Positions 35,994-44,104 of a DNA stretch of 60,752 bases are shown here, piece by piece. Source of the stretch: an uncultured Lentisphaerota bacterium (GTDB lineage: Bacteria > Verrucomicrobiota > Kiritimatiellia > CAIQIC01); contig CAISWQ010000093.1 in assembly GCA_903889245.1 (NCBI GenBank), positions 1-60,752 of the forward strand. The letters run 5' to 3'. A program made the translations under genes and the position numbers. Each line of letters begins with the position of its first letter. The stretch's first letter is position 1. The notes beneath the pieces are model-generated. The model saw nothing but the letters and a program-made list of their open reading frames with translations. It ran no database searches and was not told the origin of the DNA.

Positions 35994-36048
35994 GTTCCAA
36001 GGCCCGGAAAAAATAAAGGCCGGTTTTCCAAGGCTTGGAAAACCGGCC
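35994..36048. repeat. Two TTTTCC-GGAAAA palindromes between convergent genes
   Basis: The first copy, GTTCCAAGGCCCGGAAAAA, is at 35994-36012. The second at 36018-36048 is a perfect 31-bp palindrome: the standard core extended by GGCCGG/CCGGCC. Confidence 0.88.
36007..36048 (-). terminator. Intrinsic terminator for the beta-barrel gene at 36065
   Basis: On the minus strand the 31-bp palindrome (12-bp stem, 7-base loop) is followed by TTTATTTTTT (36017 down to 36008). It lies 16 bp past the stop at 36065, which is ideal spacing. Confidence 0.85.
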
Positions 36049-36064
36049 CCTGCCGCCGCCGCTT

Positions 36065-36778
36065 TTAGAAGTGATAGCGGAAGCTGACGCCGTAGCTGGC
36101 CTTGTCGAAATAGAGAATCTGCCCACCTACCGAGAGGTTGTGGGCGATATAGAGATCGGCACCGCCGAGCACGCCAAACAACTGATCCTCGCTGAAATTG
36201 GAACCGTTGATTTTGCCGCTCAACTTGGAGAGCGCCGCGCCGCCATAGAGGGCGAGGCTGTAGGGTACGGCCTTGGTGTCCTGCGGCTTCTCCGAATACA
36301 GTTCATAATTGACCGTGAAGTCGGCATAGCCTTCGTTCCAACTGGTGTCATCGCCGGAACGATACTGCGCAAATTCCACGGTGGTCTGAAAACTCAAGCG
36401 GCCTTCCATGAATTCGGGATCGGTGAGGTCGTAGTGCCACCAGTTGAAGTGCATGCCGCCGGACCACTTGATCTTGCCGTCGCCGTAGTCGCCGGTTTCC
36501 CAGCCGGCCTCGCTGCGGCCCAGGGTGGCGAACACCTGCCACCAGGAGAATAGGTCCACGCCCAGCTCGGCGGAGAGGACGCGCGCTTCCATGACGCTCT
36601 TGCCGCCGGCATCCAGCGAAACACTGCGCTTGATCACCTGGAAATCGAGCCCCGCGCTGACCGGTCCGAGATTGTCCGAGGTGGTCAGCGAATCGCGCAT
36701 GCCCGCGCCGCCCGGCGTCGCCGCGCCCGCGACCATCGCCCCGCCTACCACCGCCACCAAGAGCCGCTTGATCTTCAT
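36065..36778 (-). CDS. Outer-membrane beta-barrel protein, 237 residues
   Basis: The signal peptide (MKIKRLLVAVVGGAMVAGAA) precedes amphipathic strands rich in Gly, Tyr, Phe and Trp. The closing strand YGVSFRYHF ends in Phe, the BAM recognition residue. No known transport family is recognised. It is divergent from larA across 154 bp. Confidence 0.78.
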   Translation of the reverse strand: MKIKRLLVAVVGGAMVAGAATPGGAGMRDSLTTSDNLGPVSAGLDFQVIKRSVSLDAGGKSVMEARVLSAELGVDLFSWWQVFATLGRSEAGWETGDYGDGKIKWSGGMHFNWWHYDLTDPEFMEGRLSFQTTVEFAQYRSGDDTSWNEGYADFTVNYELYSEKPQDTKAVPYSLALYGGAALSKLSGKINGSNFSEDQLFGVLGGADLYIAHNLSVGGQILYFDKASYGVSFRYHF

Positions 36779-36932
36779 GTTCGCATCCTTCCTGTTGCAA
36801 CCGCGACGCGGTAACTAAAGCCGATTGCCGGACAATAGTCAATCGCAGGCGCACAACGCGCCGGACTTGGAAAAATTGTGGCGTCGCCTTGCCGCTTCTC
36901 CTCCGCCAGCCACCTGTGTTAGCCTGCCTGCC

Positions 36933-38282
36933 GTGAAACCGTTTGAAATGGAGTTCGGCGCGGAGACGCTGCGGCTGCATCTGCCCGACCACGCCGAGGT
37001 GCTGGCCCTGCCGTCGGTCACGCCTCTACCGCAACCCGCCGCGGCCATTCGTGACGCATTGGCAAACCCCATCGGCGCTCCTGCGCTCGCGGATATCGTC
37101 CGCCAGAAGGTCAGACACAATCCCGGTGCGCGCGCCGTGCTTGTGGTCAGCGACAACACACGACCGGTGCCCTACCGCGGTGAGCAGGGCATCCTGGAGC
37201 CTGTGCTCGACGTGCTGCGTGCAGGCGGCGTCGCCACCATCGAAATTCTCGTCGCGACCGGCACCCACCGGCCGATGACCGAAGCCGAACTGCGCCGGAT
37301 GCTGCCGGAGACCGCCTTCCGCGCGGGCGTAACCGTGACCAATCATTGTTGTACCGAGGTCGCCGAGTTGCGGCAGATCGGGCGGACCGCGCGCGGCACG
37401 GAGGTCTGGATCAACCGCCGTTATCTTGATGCCGATCTCAAAATCCTGACCGGTCTGGTCGAGCCGCATTTCATGGCAGGCGTCAGCGGCGGCGCCAAGG
37501 CCATCTGCCCCGGTCTCGTGGGTGAGCAGGTAACCTATGTTTTCCACGGCGCGCCACTGATGAGCAACCCGCGCGCCGACAGCCTCGTACTGGAAGGCAA
37601 TCCCTGCCGTGAGGAAGCGCGCGCTGTCGCCGCAACGGCGGGCGTGGACTTTCTCCTCAACGTCACGCTTGACCGCCACAAACAGTTGACCGGAGTCTTT
37701 GCGGGCGGCCTCGACCCAGCGCACGCGTGCGCGACGCAGAAGGCTCTCGCCGAGGTGGTGATCCCGTTCGAGCACCCCTATGACTGTGTTGTGACGCATG
37801 CGGGTTTTGTCGGCATCAACCACTATCAGGCGGCCAAGGCGGCGGTCGAGGCCGCGCGCGCCGTCAAGCCCGGCGGCACACTGGTGCTGGCCGCAAACCT
37901 GACCGACACCCATCCCGTCGGCGGCGTCAATTACCGGCGTGTGTTGCCCCTGCTGCGCCAACTGGGCCACGACGCCGCCGAGCAGCGCCTCCTTGCGGAG
38001 GATTGGACCTTCATCCCGGAGCAATGGGAGTTGCAGATGTGGGCGCGCGTCTTCCGGCGGCTCGGACCACATGGGAAATTCATCCTTTGTGCACCGCAGC
38101 TCACGGGCACGAAGTTCCACGAACACGGCATCCACGGTCATGATGGTGGCGCAGGACTGACCGGCGCCGGCCGCGAACTGGCCGAAGCGATGGTCCAGCG
38201 CGTCCTCGACCAAGTCCCACGCCACCACAGCCTCGCCGTTCTCGCCGATGGCCCTTACGGTGTCCCCCAGCAACGCCCCTGA
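36933..38282 (+). CDS. larA: LarA-type nickel-pincer lactate racemase family protein
   Basis: It resembles LarA, which interconverts D- and L-lactate or related 2-hydroxyacids with a nickel-pincer nucleotide. Hallmarks are SDNTRPVP, ATGTHRPMTEAEL, and EPHFMAGVSGGAKAICPG with the cofactor-carrying Lys region. GTG 36933 (VKPFEMEFGAETLRLHLPD) matches the family N-terminus; a TTG at 36825 would add 36 unlike residues. 449 residues. The larB, larC and larE maturation genes are not in this window. The substrate may differ from lactate. Confidence 0.9.
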   Translation: MKPFEMEFGAETLRLHLPDHAEVLALPSVTPLPQPAAAIRDALANPIGAPALADIVRQKVRHNPGARAVLVVSDNTRPVPYRGEQGILEPVLDVLRAGGVATIEILVATGTHRPMTEAELRRMLPETAFRAGVTVTNHCCTEVAELRQIGRTARGTEVWINRRYLDADLKILTGLVEPHFMAGVSGGAKAICPGLVGEQVTYVFHGAPLMSNPRADSLVLEGNPCREEARAVAATAGVDFLLNVTLDRHKQLTGVFAGGLDPAHACATQKALAEVVIPFEHPYDCVVTHAGFVGINHYQAAKAAVEAARAVKPGGTLVLAANLTDTHPVGGVNYRRVLPLLRQLGHDAAEQRLLAEDWTFIPEQWELQMWARVFRRLGPHGKFILCAPQLTGTKFHEHGIHGHDGGAGLTGAGRELAEAMVQRVLDQVPRHHSLAVLADGPYGVPQQRP

Positions 38283-38452
38283 ACTATGCCACCACGTGTG
38301 GCGTCTCCGCGCTTGGGACCAGCGGCCGAGGATGGGCCGCCAGCTACTCGACAGGGAAATTATCTTGACGCCCGGCTTCGGGCTTGGCACACCTACGCAC
38401 AATTTCCGTGGGTAGTTAAAAGCAAACAGGTGTCAAAGCCAGGGAGCGAAGC

Positions 38453-40180
38453 ATGAAGCTGACAAAAAGTTATACGCTGGCGGTGGGGCTGATATGCGGC
38501 AGTTGGCTGGCCGGGCCGGCCTACGGTCTGACGCAAGCCCATTTCTATACGTTTGCCGGGACAGCTCTCCAGTTGGGCGTACTTGATGGTACGGGGACCA
38601 CCGCCAGGTTTTCCGCGGTCGCCGCTGTGACGACGGATAGCGAAGGTAATATCTACGTTGGCGATGGCACAAGTCTGCGGAAAATCACGCCGGCGGGCAT
38701 GGTCACCACGCCGTACACTTTTAGTTATCCCATTTCTGGCTTGGCGATAGATCATGAGAGCACGCTGTTCGTCGCCTTAGGAACTCAGCATCTCATCATG
38801 AAGGTTCCGGCAGGTGGTGTCCCCACGAACCTGGCCGGGAATCCCGGCGTTTCGGGCGATCAGGAGGGCACAGGTACAAACGCCTTGTTCGACTTCCCCG
38901 CGGGACTGGCGATGGGGCCCGCCGGAGTGCTTTATGTCGCCGATCTCTATAACCATAAAATCCGCAGAGTGACCACCGACAATGGCGCAATGGTGACCTT
39001 GGCCGGCACGGGGGTGGCGGGGCCCTTGGATGGACTCCCCTGGATCGCCCAGTTCAATCATCCGCAAGGCGTCGCGGTGGATAGTAATGCCGTTGTGTAT
39101 GTCGCCGATAAATTCAATCACACGATTCGCAAGATCACCGGGGGAAGCGTGACGACACTGGCGGGCGCGTTCGGAACGTCCGGCCTGAACGATGGCTTCG
39201 GGACGGCGGCGCGCTTCGCCTATCCACAAGGCATCACGGTGGATGTTTCCAACAACCTGTACGTGGCCGACACGGGCAACAACGCCATACGCCGCATCCT
39301 GCCCACCGGCTGGGTGCAAACCCTCTCCGGCTCGACGGTCGGCAGCAGCGATGGCACCGCCAACGCCGCCTTGTTCAATCAGCCGGCGGCGCTCGCGGTG
39401 GATCTGAAGAACAACCTCTATATCTGCGATTACGCCAACTTCACCATCCGCAAAGGCAACCTGCTGGAGCCGCAGTTGTTCTTCCAGACCGCCTCCGGCC
39501 AACTGGCGAGTTGGGTGCTCGACACCAATGCGGTGTTCCAGTTCGCCCGCCTGATGCCCAACACCGGCGGCTGGCAGCTCAAGGCGGCGGGCGACATTGA
39601 TGGCGACCGCGTCAGCGATCTCTTGTTCCAAAACAGTGCCAACGACACCGGCGGCTGGTTCATGCGCGGCGACAGCACCTATCGCGACGCCCGCTTCTGG
39701 TGGCCCACCGGCGATTGGGTCATCAAGGCCTGCGCGGATTTTCTCGGCACCGGCCGGGCCCAGGTCTTCTTCCAGCGGCCCGATGGCACGGTGGCCCTGT
39801 GGCAACTGGATGCCACCGGGGTCTTCCAGAGCGCCACGATTGCCAGCTCGGCCACGGCGTGGCTGCTGAAGGGCGCCACCGACCTAGATGCCAATGGTTA
39901 CGCCGACCTGATCTGGCAGGCCCCGGGCACGGGCGCCATCCTGGTCTGGTTCCGCGAGGTCTTGGGTAACATCACCGCGGTGACTTTGGCCAGCACCGGC
40001 GAATGGGCTTTGTGTGGCACCGTGGACCTCGACGAGAACGGGGGCGGCGATTTTATCTTCCAAACCCCGGACAGCCGGACGGGCGGCTGGTTCATGAACG
40101 CCGACCAGACCGGCACCTACCGCGACGCCCGCTTCTGGTGGCCCACCGGCGGCTGGCAGCTCAAAGCCGCCGGCCGGTGA
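38453..40180 (+). CDS. Secreted NHL-repeat protein with a VCBS-like C-terminal propeller, 575 residues
   Basis: Signal peptide (MKLTKSYTLAVGLICGSWLAGPAYG), then NHL-type repeats to about residue 335 (GVAVDSNAVVYVADKFNHTIR and similar). From about 345 to the end come repeats like GDIDGDRVSDLLFQN and GATDLDANGYADLIWQ, resembling FG-GAP/VCBS propellers. No catalytic motif. Likely a surface or periplasmic binding or structural protein. The ATG follows CAGGGAGCGAAGC. Confidence 0.86.
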   Translation: MKLTKSYTLAVGLICGSWLAGPAYGLTQAHFYTFAGTALQLGVLDGTGTTARFSAVAAVTTDSEGNIYVGDGTSLRKITPAGMVTTPYTFSYPISGLAIDHESTLFVALGTQHLIMKVPAGGVPTNLAGNPGVSGDQEGTGTNALFDFPAGLAMGPAGVLYVADLYNHKIRRVTTDNGAMVTLAGTGVAGPLDGLPWIAQFNHPQGVAVDSNAVVYVADKFNHTIRKITGGSVTTLAGAFGTSGLNDGFGTAARFAYPQGITVDVSNNLYVADTGNNAIRRILPTGWVQTLSGSTVGSSDGTANAALFNQPAALAVDLKNNLYICDYANFTIRKGNLLEPQLFFQTASGQLASWVLDTNAVFQFARLMPNTGGWQLKAAGDIDGDRVSDLLFQNSANDTGGWFMRGDSTYRDARFWWPTGDWVIKACADFLGTGRAQVFFQRPDGTVALWQLDATGVFQSATIASSATAWLLKGATDLDANGYADLIWQAPGTGAILVWFREVLGNITAVTLASTGEWALCGTVDLDENGGGDFIFQTPDSRTGGWFMNADQTGTYRDARFWWPTGGWQLKAAGR

Positions 40181-40182
40181 CC

Positions 40183-40295
40183 GTTTCCCAAGCTTGGAAA
40201 CCGCGACACCGCTTTTTCCGGGGATTGGAAAAAACAGGCGTGACTTTTCCAAGCCTTGGATTGTTCCCGGTCTTTTTTCCCAAGGCTCGGAAAAA
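40183..40295. repeat. Four TTTTCC-GGAAAA palindromes
   Basis: Copies are at 40183-40201 (GTTTCCCAAGCTTGGAAAC), 40212-40234 (loop variant GGGGATT), 40243-40260 and 40271-40295 (AAGGCTC loop). They begin three bases after the stop of the NHL gene. Confidence 0.85.
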
Positions 40296-40375
40296 GCACG
40301 GTTATCCCCCCTCCAGATGGACCGCCGCGTTCTCACGGGGCCGTTTCTGCTCATTTCTGCGCTGATGGGCCGTTC

Positions 40376-40501
40376 CTCGCATCTGGGAGACCAAACCTTG
40401 CACGCGGGAGGAAGAGTCTCGCACGTGGGAGGAACGGCCTCGCATGTGGAAGGAAGAACCTCGCACGTGAGAGGAACGGCCTCCCACGGCCACACAGCGG
40501 C
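40376..40501. repeat. Six-unit 21-bp tandem array of quasi-palindromes centred on CACGTG
   Basis: Successive 21-bp units vary around CCTCGCACGTGGGAGG plus a 5-bp spacer (AACGG, AAGAG, AAGAA). The 16-bp part is nearly self-complementary. The last unit is decayed. The array lies between the palindrome cluster and the Skp-like gene; the rest of 40296-40671 shows nothing else recognisable. Confidence 0.75.
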
Positions 40502-40671
40502 CAAGAACGGCGCGATAGCTGCCATCCAGGTGCGTGGCGGCGCCAACCACCCGCGCGGCGCGGCCTCGCACGCGCGCGGCGGCGGCAAACAGCCGCACCG
40601 CACCAGGTTTCCGCGTTTCCAAGCGGCAGAGAAATTGCTAGCTTCGGGCCGTAACCCATGAGGTGCACAGG

Positions 40672-41277
40672 ATGAAGACGCTAAAACAGTGGCTGGTTGT
40701 GCTGGCGGTGGCGGCAGGCGGCGCGTGGGGCCGGCAGGCGCAAGCGGCAGAACCGGCGCTCGCGGTGGTGAACATGGAGCACATTTTCAAGGAGCATACG
40801 CGGCTCAAAGCGGACATCGCCCAGCTCAACGAACAGAACGCCAAGGAGGCCGCGGAGCGCAAGCAGGCCGTGACCGAACTGGAGCAGTTGCAGGCCGGAC
40901 ATCGGCAACTCATGGTCGAGGCGGAAAGCCCCATTCTGACCGACACCGCGCGCAAGGAGCGCCAGACCAAGGCCGACGCCAAGCTGCGCGAACTCCGCGT
41001 CCTCGAAGCGCGCATCCTGCGCGGTGACGAAAGCACGCGCCGGCAGATGCTCACGCGTATTCAGGACCTGCGCAAAAAGTATTTCGCCGAAGTGCAGGAG
41101 CAGGTGCGCGCCTATGCCGCGGAACAGAAACTCGCCTTGGTGCTCGATAGCTCCCAGCTCGCCGCGCAGAGCGGCATCAGCGGCGTCCTCCATGCCGACG
41201 CCAGGCTCGACATCACCGCCGCCATCCTGGCCCGCGTCAACGCCCGGCCCGCGCCCGCCAAGCCGGCCAGCCCATAG
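40672..41277 (+). CDS. OmpH/Skp-like periplasmic chaperone, 201 residues
   Basis: A signal peptide (MKTLKQWLVVLAVAAGGAWG) is followed by the Skp/OmpH pattern: a short beta strand (LAVVNMEHIFKE), a long charged coiled-coil pair (about 45-150) and a closing strand (LALVLDSSQLA). Skp holds unfolded outer-membrane proteins in the periplasm, which fits the several beta-barrel genes in the window. ATG 40672 follows a weak CACAGG; a GTG three codons earlier is possible. Confidence 0.83.
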   Translation: MKTLKQWLVVLAVAAGGAWGRQAQAAEPALAVVNMEHIFKEHTRLKADIAQLNEQNAKEAAERKQAVTELEQLQAGHRQLMVEAESPILTDTARKERQTKADAKLRELRVLEARILRGDESTRRQMLTRIQDLRKKYFAEVQEQVRAYAAEQKLALVLDSSQLAAQSGISGVLHADARLDITAAILARVNARPAPAKPASP

Positions 41278-41285
41278 CCCCCACC

Positions 41286-42398
41286 CTACGCACTCAAGAT
41301 CAGCAACCGCGCCTCGGCGTGTAACAGCTCGGCGGCGCGCGCCATCGCCTCGGCCGTGCTCATCGTGGATGGCGCAAGGCTGCGGACGAGGTGCACCCCC
41401 GCGCCACGCCACTGCGCCTCCTCCAGCCGCACGCGCCCCGCGAGTACCGCGACCTTCGCGCCGTGTGCGCGCGCAAGCTGTGCGACGCCGGCGACCACCT
41501 TGCCGCGCAGCGATTGCTCGTCAAAGCAACCCTCGCCGGTAATCACCCAGTCGGCGCCCACCATGACCTCGTGCAGGCGGCTGGCGTGCATGACCGTGGC
41601 AATGCCGGGGACGAGCCGCGCGTTGAAGAAGGCGATGGCGCCGGCGGCGAGCCCGCCCGCCGCGCCCGCGCCGGGGACATCCAGAATATCTTTACCAAGT
41701 TGCGCACGCACGACGTTGGCGAGGTTGCGCAGGCCGGCGTCGAGTTGCTTGACCATCGCCGGCGTCGCGCCCTTCTGCGGGCCAAAAACGCGTGCGGCGC
41801 CATGCCCGCCGCAGAGCGGATGATCCACATCGCAGAGCACCTCGATGACCGGCCACGCGCGCGCTGGAGCCACCAGCTTCTTGATGCGGCCCAGGGCCGC
41901 GCCGCACGGCCGCAGCTCGCGGCCGTGTGCGTCGAGAAATTTCCAGCCGAGCGCGGCGGCCGCGCCGGTGCCGCCATCCACGGTTGCGCTGCCGCCGACC
42001 GTCAGCCAGATCTGTTGCGCGCCGCGCTGCAGGGCATCGGCGAGCAGTTCGCCGGTGCCGCGCGTCGAGGTCAGCAGCGGGTTGCGCTGCTCCGGCTCCA
42101 GCAGGACGAGGCCGCTGGCCTCCGCCATCTCGATGAACGCGCGGCGTCCCTCGGCGAGCCAGAGATAGTTGGCGGTCACCTGCATCTCCGGCAGCGGCCC
42201 GGTGACCTCGCGCGTGATCCCTTCGCCACCGAGCGCCGCGTGCAGCGCGGCGGCGGTGCCCTCGCCGCCATCGGCCATCGGCTTGCTGACCAGTTCGGCC
42301 GCGGGATGTTTTTCCTTCAGCGCGCGGTGGACCACGGCGCACGCCGCGCTCGCGGTCAGGCTGCCCTTGAACTTGTCGAACGCGAGGACGATTTTCAC
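41286..42398 (-). CDS. Glycerate 2-kinase (GarK/GlxK family)
   Basis: 370 residues with family motifs: AFDKFKGSLTA at the start, KPMADGGEGTAAAL, TVGGSATVDGGTGAAAALG, GPQKGAT and ITGEGCFDEQSLRGK. It phosphorylates glycerate with ATP. The GTG start at 42398 overlaps the stop of the upstream permease gene (GTGA), so the two are translationally coupled. This links the permease to a 2- or 3-carbon hydroxyacid. Confidence 0.94.
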   Translation of the reverse strand: MKIVLAFDKFKGSLTASAACAVVHRALKEKHPAAELVSKPMADGGEGTAAALHAALGGEGITREVTGPLPEMQVTANYLWLAEGRRAFIEMAEASGLVLLEPEQRNPLLTSTRGTGELLADALQRGAQQIWLTVGGSATVDGGTGAAAALGWKFLDAHGRELRPCGAALGRIKKLVAPARAWPVIEVLCDVDHPLCGGHGAARVFGPQKGATPAMVKQLDAGLRNLANVVRAQLGKDILDVPGAGAAGGLAAGAIAFFNARLVPGIATVMHASRLHEVMVGADWVITGEGCFDEQSLRGKVVAGVAQLARAHGAKVAVLAGRVRLEEAQWRGAGVHLVRSLAPSTMSTAEAMARAAELLHAEARLLILSA

Positions 42399-44014
42399 GG
42401 CACCACCCACGGCAGCACGTGCGCGTAAAGCATGACGAGCAGGCCGACCAGCGTGGTCAGCAGCAGGCTATGCAGCAGCGCCCAGCGGAAGAGCTTGCTC
42501 TCGTCCTCACGCGGCATGCCGGTGGCGGCGATGACGACGGCGATGCTCTGGAGCGAGATCATCTTGCCCATCACGCCAGCCGCGGCATTGGTGGCGGCGG
42601 TGAGCAGCGGGTTCAGCCCCAGCGTCTCGGCGGTAATGACCTGCAGGTTGCCGAAGAGCGCGTTCGACGAGGTGTCGCTGCCGGTGACGAACACGCCGAG
42701 CCAGCCGAGGAACGCGCTGAAGAAGGGGAAGCACCAGCCCGTTGAGGCGAACGCGAGGCCGAGCGTCGCGATCAGGCCGGAGTAGTTCATCAGGAACGCA
42801 AAGCCGAGCACGGTGGCGATGGTGAGTACGGGGATGGCGAGTTGCCGGATCGTCTCGCCCAGCACGCGCGCCTGCCGGCGCGGACCGAGACCCAGCACGA
42901 AGCCGCCGAGGATCGCCGCAAAGAAACACGCCGTGCCCGCCGCCGAAAGCCAGTTGAACTGGAAGACCGCCGGCAGCGGCGCGGCGGCCTTGACCACCGG
43001 CGGCACGCGCAGCACCTGCTGATGCAGCCACGGCACCTCGACCGGCAACGTCACACGCTCGAGCAGCGCCTTGACCGGCCCCCACCCCCACAGCAATACG
43101 AACACCACCAGCAGCAGGTACGGCGTCCACGCGCGCAGCATCACCAGTCCATGATGCTGGCGGACCGCCGCGTGTACCGCCGCGTCCGCCGGCGCCGCAT
43201 CGGCGGGTTGCCAGAAGCGCAGCAGCACAACCAGCGCGACCAGCGCCGCGAGCGAGGCGAGGATATCGGTGAGGAACGGCCCGATGAAATTCGCCACCGC
43301 GAACTGCACACCGGCGAAGGCCAGGCTGATCGTCACCACCGCCGGCCACACCGCCCGCATCTTGTGCCAGCCGGCATAGACCACCATCAGGTAGCACGGC
43401 ACGATCAGCGAGAGCAGCGGCGAGATGCGACCGACCGTCGCGGAGAGGTGATCGAGCGGCAACTGGGTCAGCCCAGCTAGCGTGACAATCGGGATGCCGA
43501 TGGAACCGAACGCGACCGGAGAGGTATTGGCCAGCAGGCACAGGCTCGACGCCTGGAAGCGGTTGATGCCCACACCCGCCAGCATCCCGCCGGCGATGGC
43601 GACCGGCGCGCCGAACCCGGCCGCGCCCTCGAGGAACGCGCCGAACGCGAACGCGATCAGCAACACCTGCAGGCGCGCATCGTTCGTGACGTGCGCGATG
43701 GAGTCCTTGATGATGTCGAACTGTCCGTTTTCCAGCGTCAGCCGGTAGAGGAAGATCGCGGGCAGCACGATCCAGCAGACCGGGAACAGGCCGAAGCTCG
43801 CGCCGTAGAGGAAGGACGAGAGCAGCACCGTGGCCGGCGCGCCGAAGACCAGATAGGCCACGACGACCGCCGTGGCCAGCGCCGCCAGCGCCGCCTGCCA
43901 CGCCGCGACGCGCCGCACGCCGACCAGGTAGAACAGCAGCGCGATGGGCAGCGCCGCCACCGCCGCCGAGGCCCAGAGGTTGCCGCCCACCGCGAGATAG
44001 TTTTGCTGCCACAT
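42395..44014 (-). CDS. lldP: L-lactate/glycolate permease family transporter
   Basis: 539 residues with about 12-13 membrane helices and LctP-family signatures: starts MWQQNYLAVGGNLWASAAVAALP, FGAFLEGAAGFGAPVAIAGGMLAG, GVFVTGSDTSSNALFGNLQ and GMPREDESKLFRWALLHS. These carriers import lactate or glycolate with protons. Coupling to glycerate kinase makes lactate, glycolate or glycerate all plausible substrates. ATG 44014 is the family-like start. Confidence 0.94.
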   Translation of the reverse strand: MWQQNYLAVGGNLWASAAVAALPIALLFYLVGVRRVAAWQAALAALATAVVVAYLVFGAPATVLLSSFLYGASFGLFPVCWIVLPAIFLYRLTLENGQFDIIKDSIAHVTNDARLQVLLIAFAFGAFLEGAAGFGAPVAIAGGMLAGVGINRFQASSLCLLANTSPVAFGSIGIPIVTLAGLTQLPLDHLSATVGRISPLLSLIVPCYLMVVYAGWHKMRAVWPAVVTISLAFAGVQFAVANFIGPFLTDILASLAALVALVVLLRFWQPADAAPADAAVHAAVRQHHGLVMLRAWTPYLLLVVFVLLWGWGPVKALLERVTLPVEVPWLHQQVLRVPPVVKAAAPLPAVFQFNWLSAAGTACFFAAILGGFVLGLGPRRQARVLGETIRQLAIPVLTIATVLGFAFLMNYSGLIATLGLAFASTGWCFPFFSAFLGWLGVFVTGSDTSSNALFGNLQVITAETLGLNPLLTAATNAAAGVMGKMISLQSIAVVIAATGMPREDESKLFRWALLHSLLLTTLVGLLVMLYAHVLPWVVP

Positions 44015-44086
44015 GCTGTTGCCGCTCCCCACAACCAAAACGTGCGTGACCCTATCGGCCACGCGCGGCAGCGTCAAGCGCGGCGG

Positions 44087-44104
44087 TTTTCCAAGACTTG
44101 GAAA
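44087..44104. repeat. TTTTCCAAGACTTGGAAA palindrome
   Basis: A single copy abutting the stop codon of the GH42-like gene at 44105 and lying upstream of the permease start at 44014; both genes are on the minus strand. Confidence 0.85.

Noticed and set aside
38380-38400. Sigma-54 promoter (TTGGCACACCTACGCAC) upstream of the NHL gene
   Set aside because: The -24 half matches but the -12 half does not, at any allowed spacing.
40376-40501. Possible CRISPR array
   Set aside because: Units are contiguous with no unique spacers and are too short; no cas gene is present.
40194-40661. 155-residue frame with heptapeptide repeats (SHVGGTA type)
   Set aside because: The heptad pattern is simply the 21-bp DNA array read in threes; there is no good ribosome-binding site and the frame overlaps the palindrome cluster.
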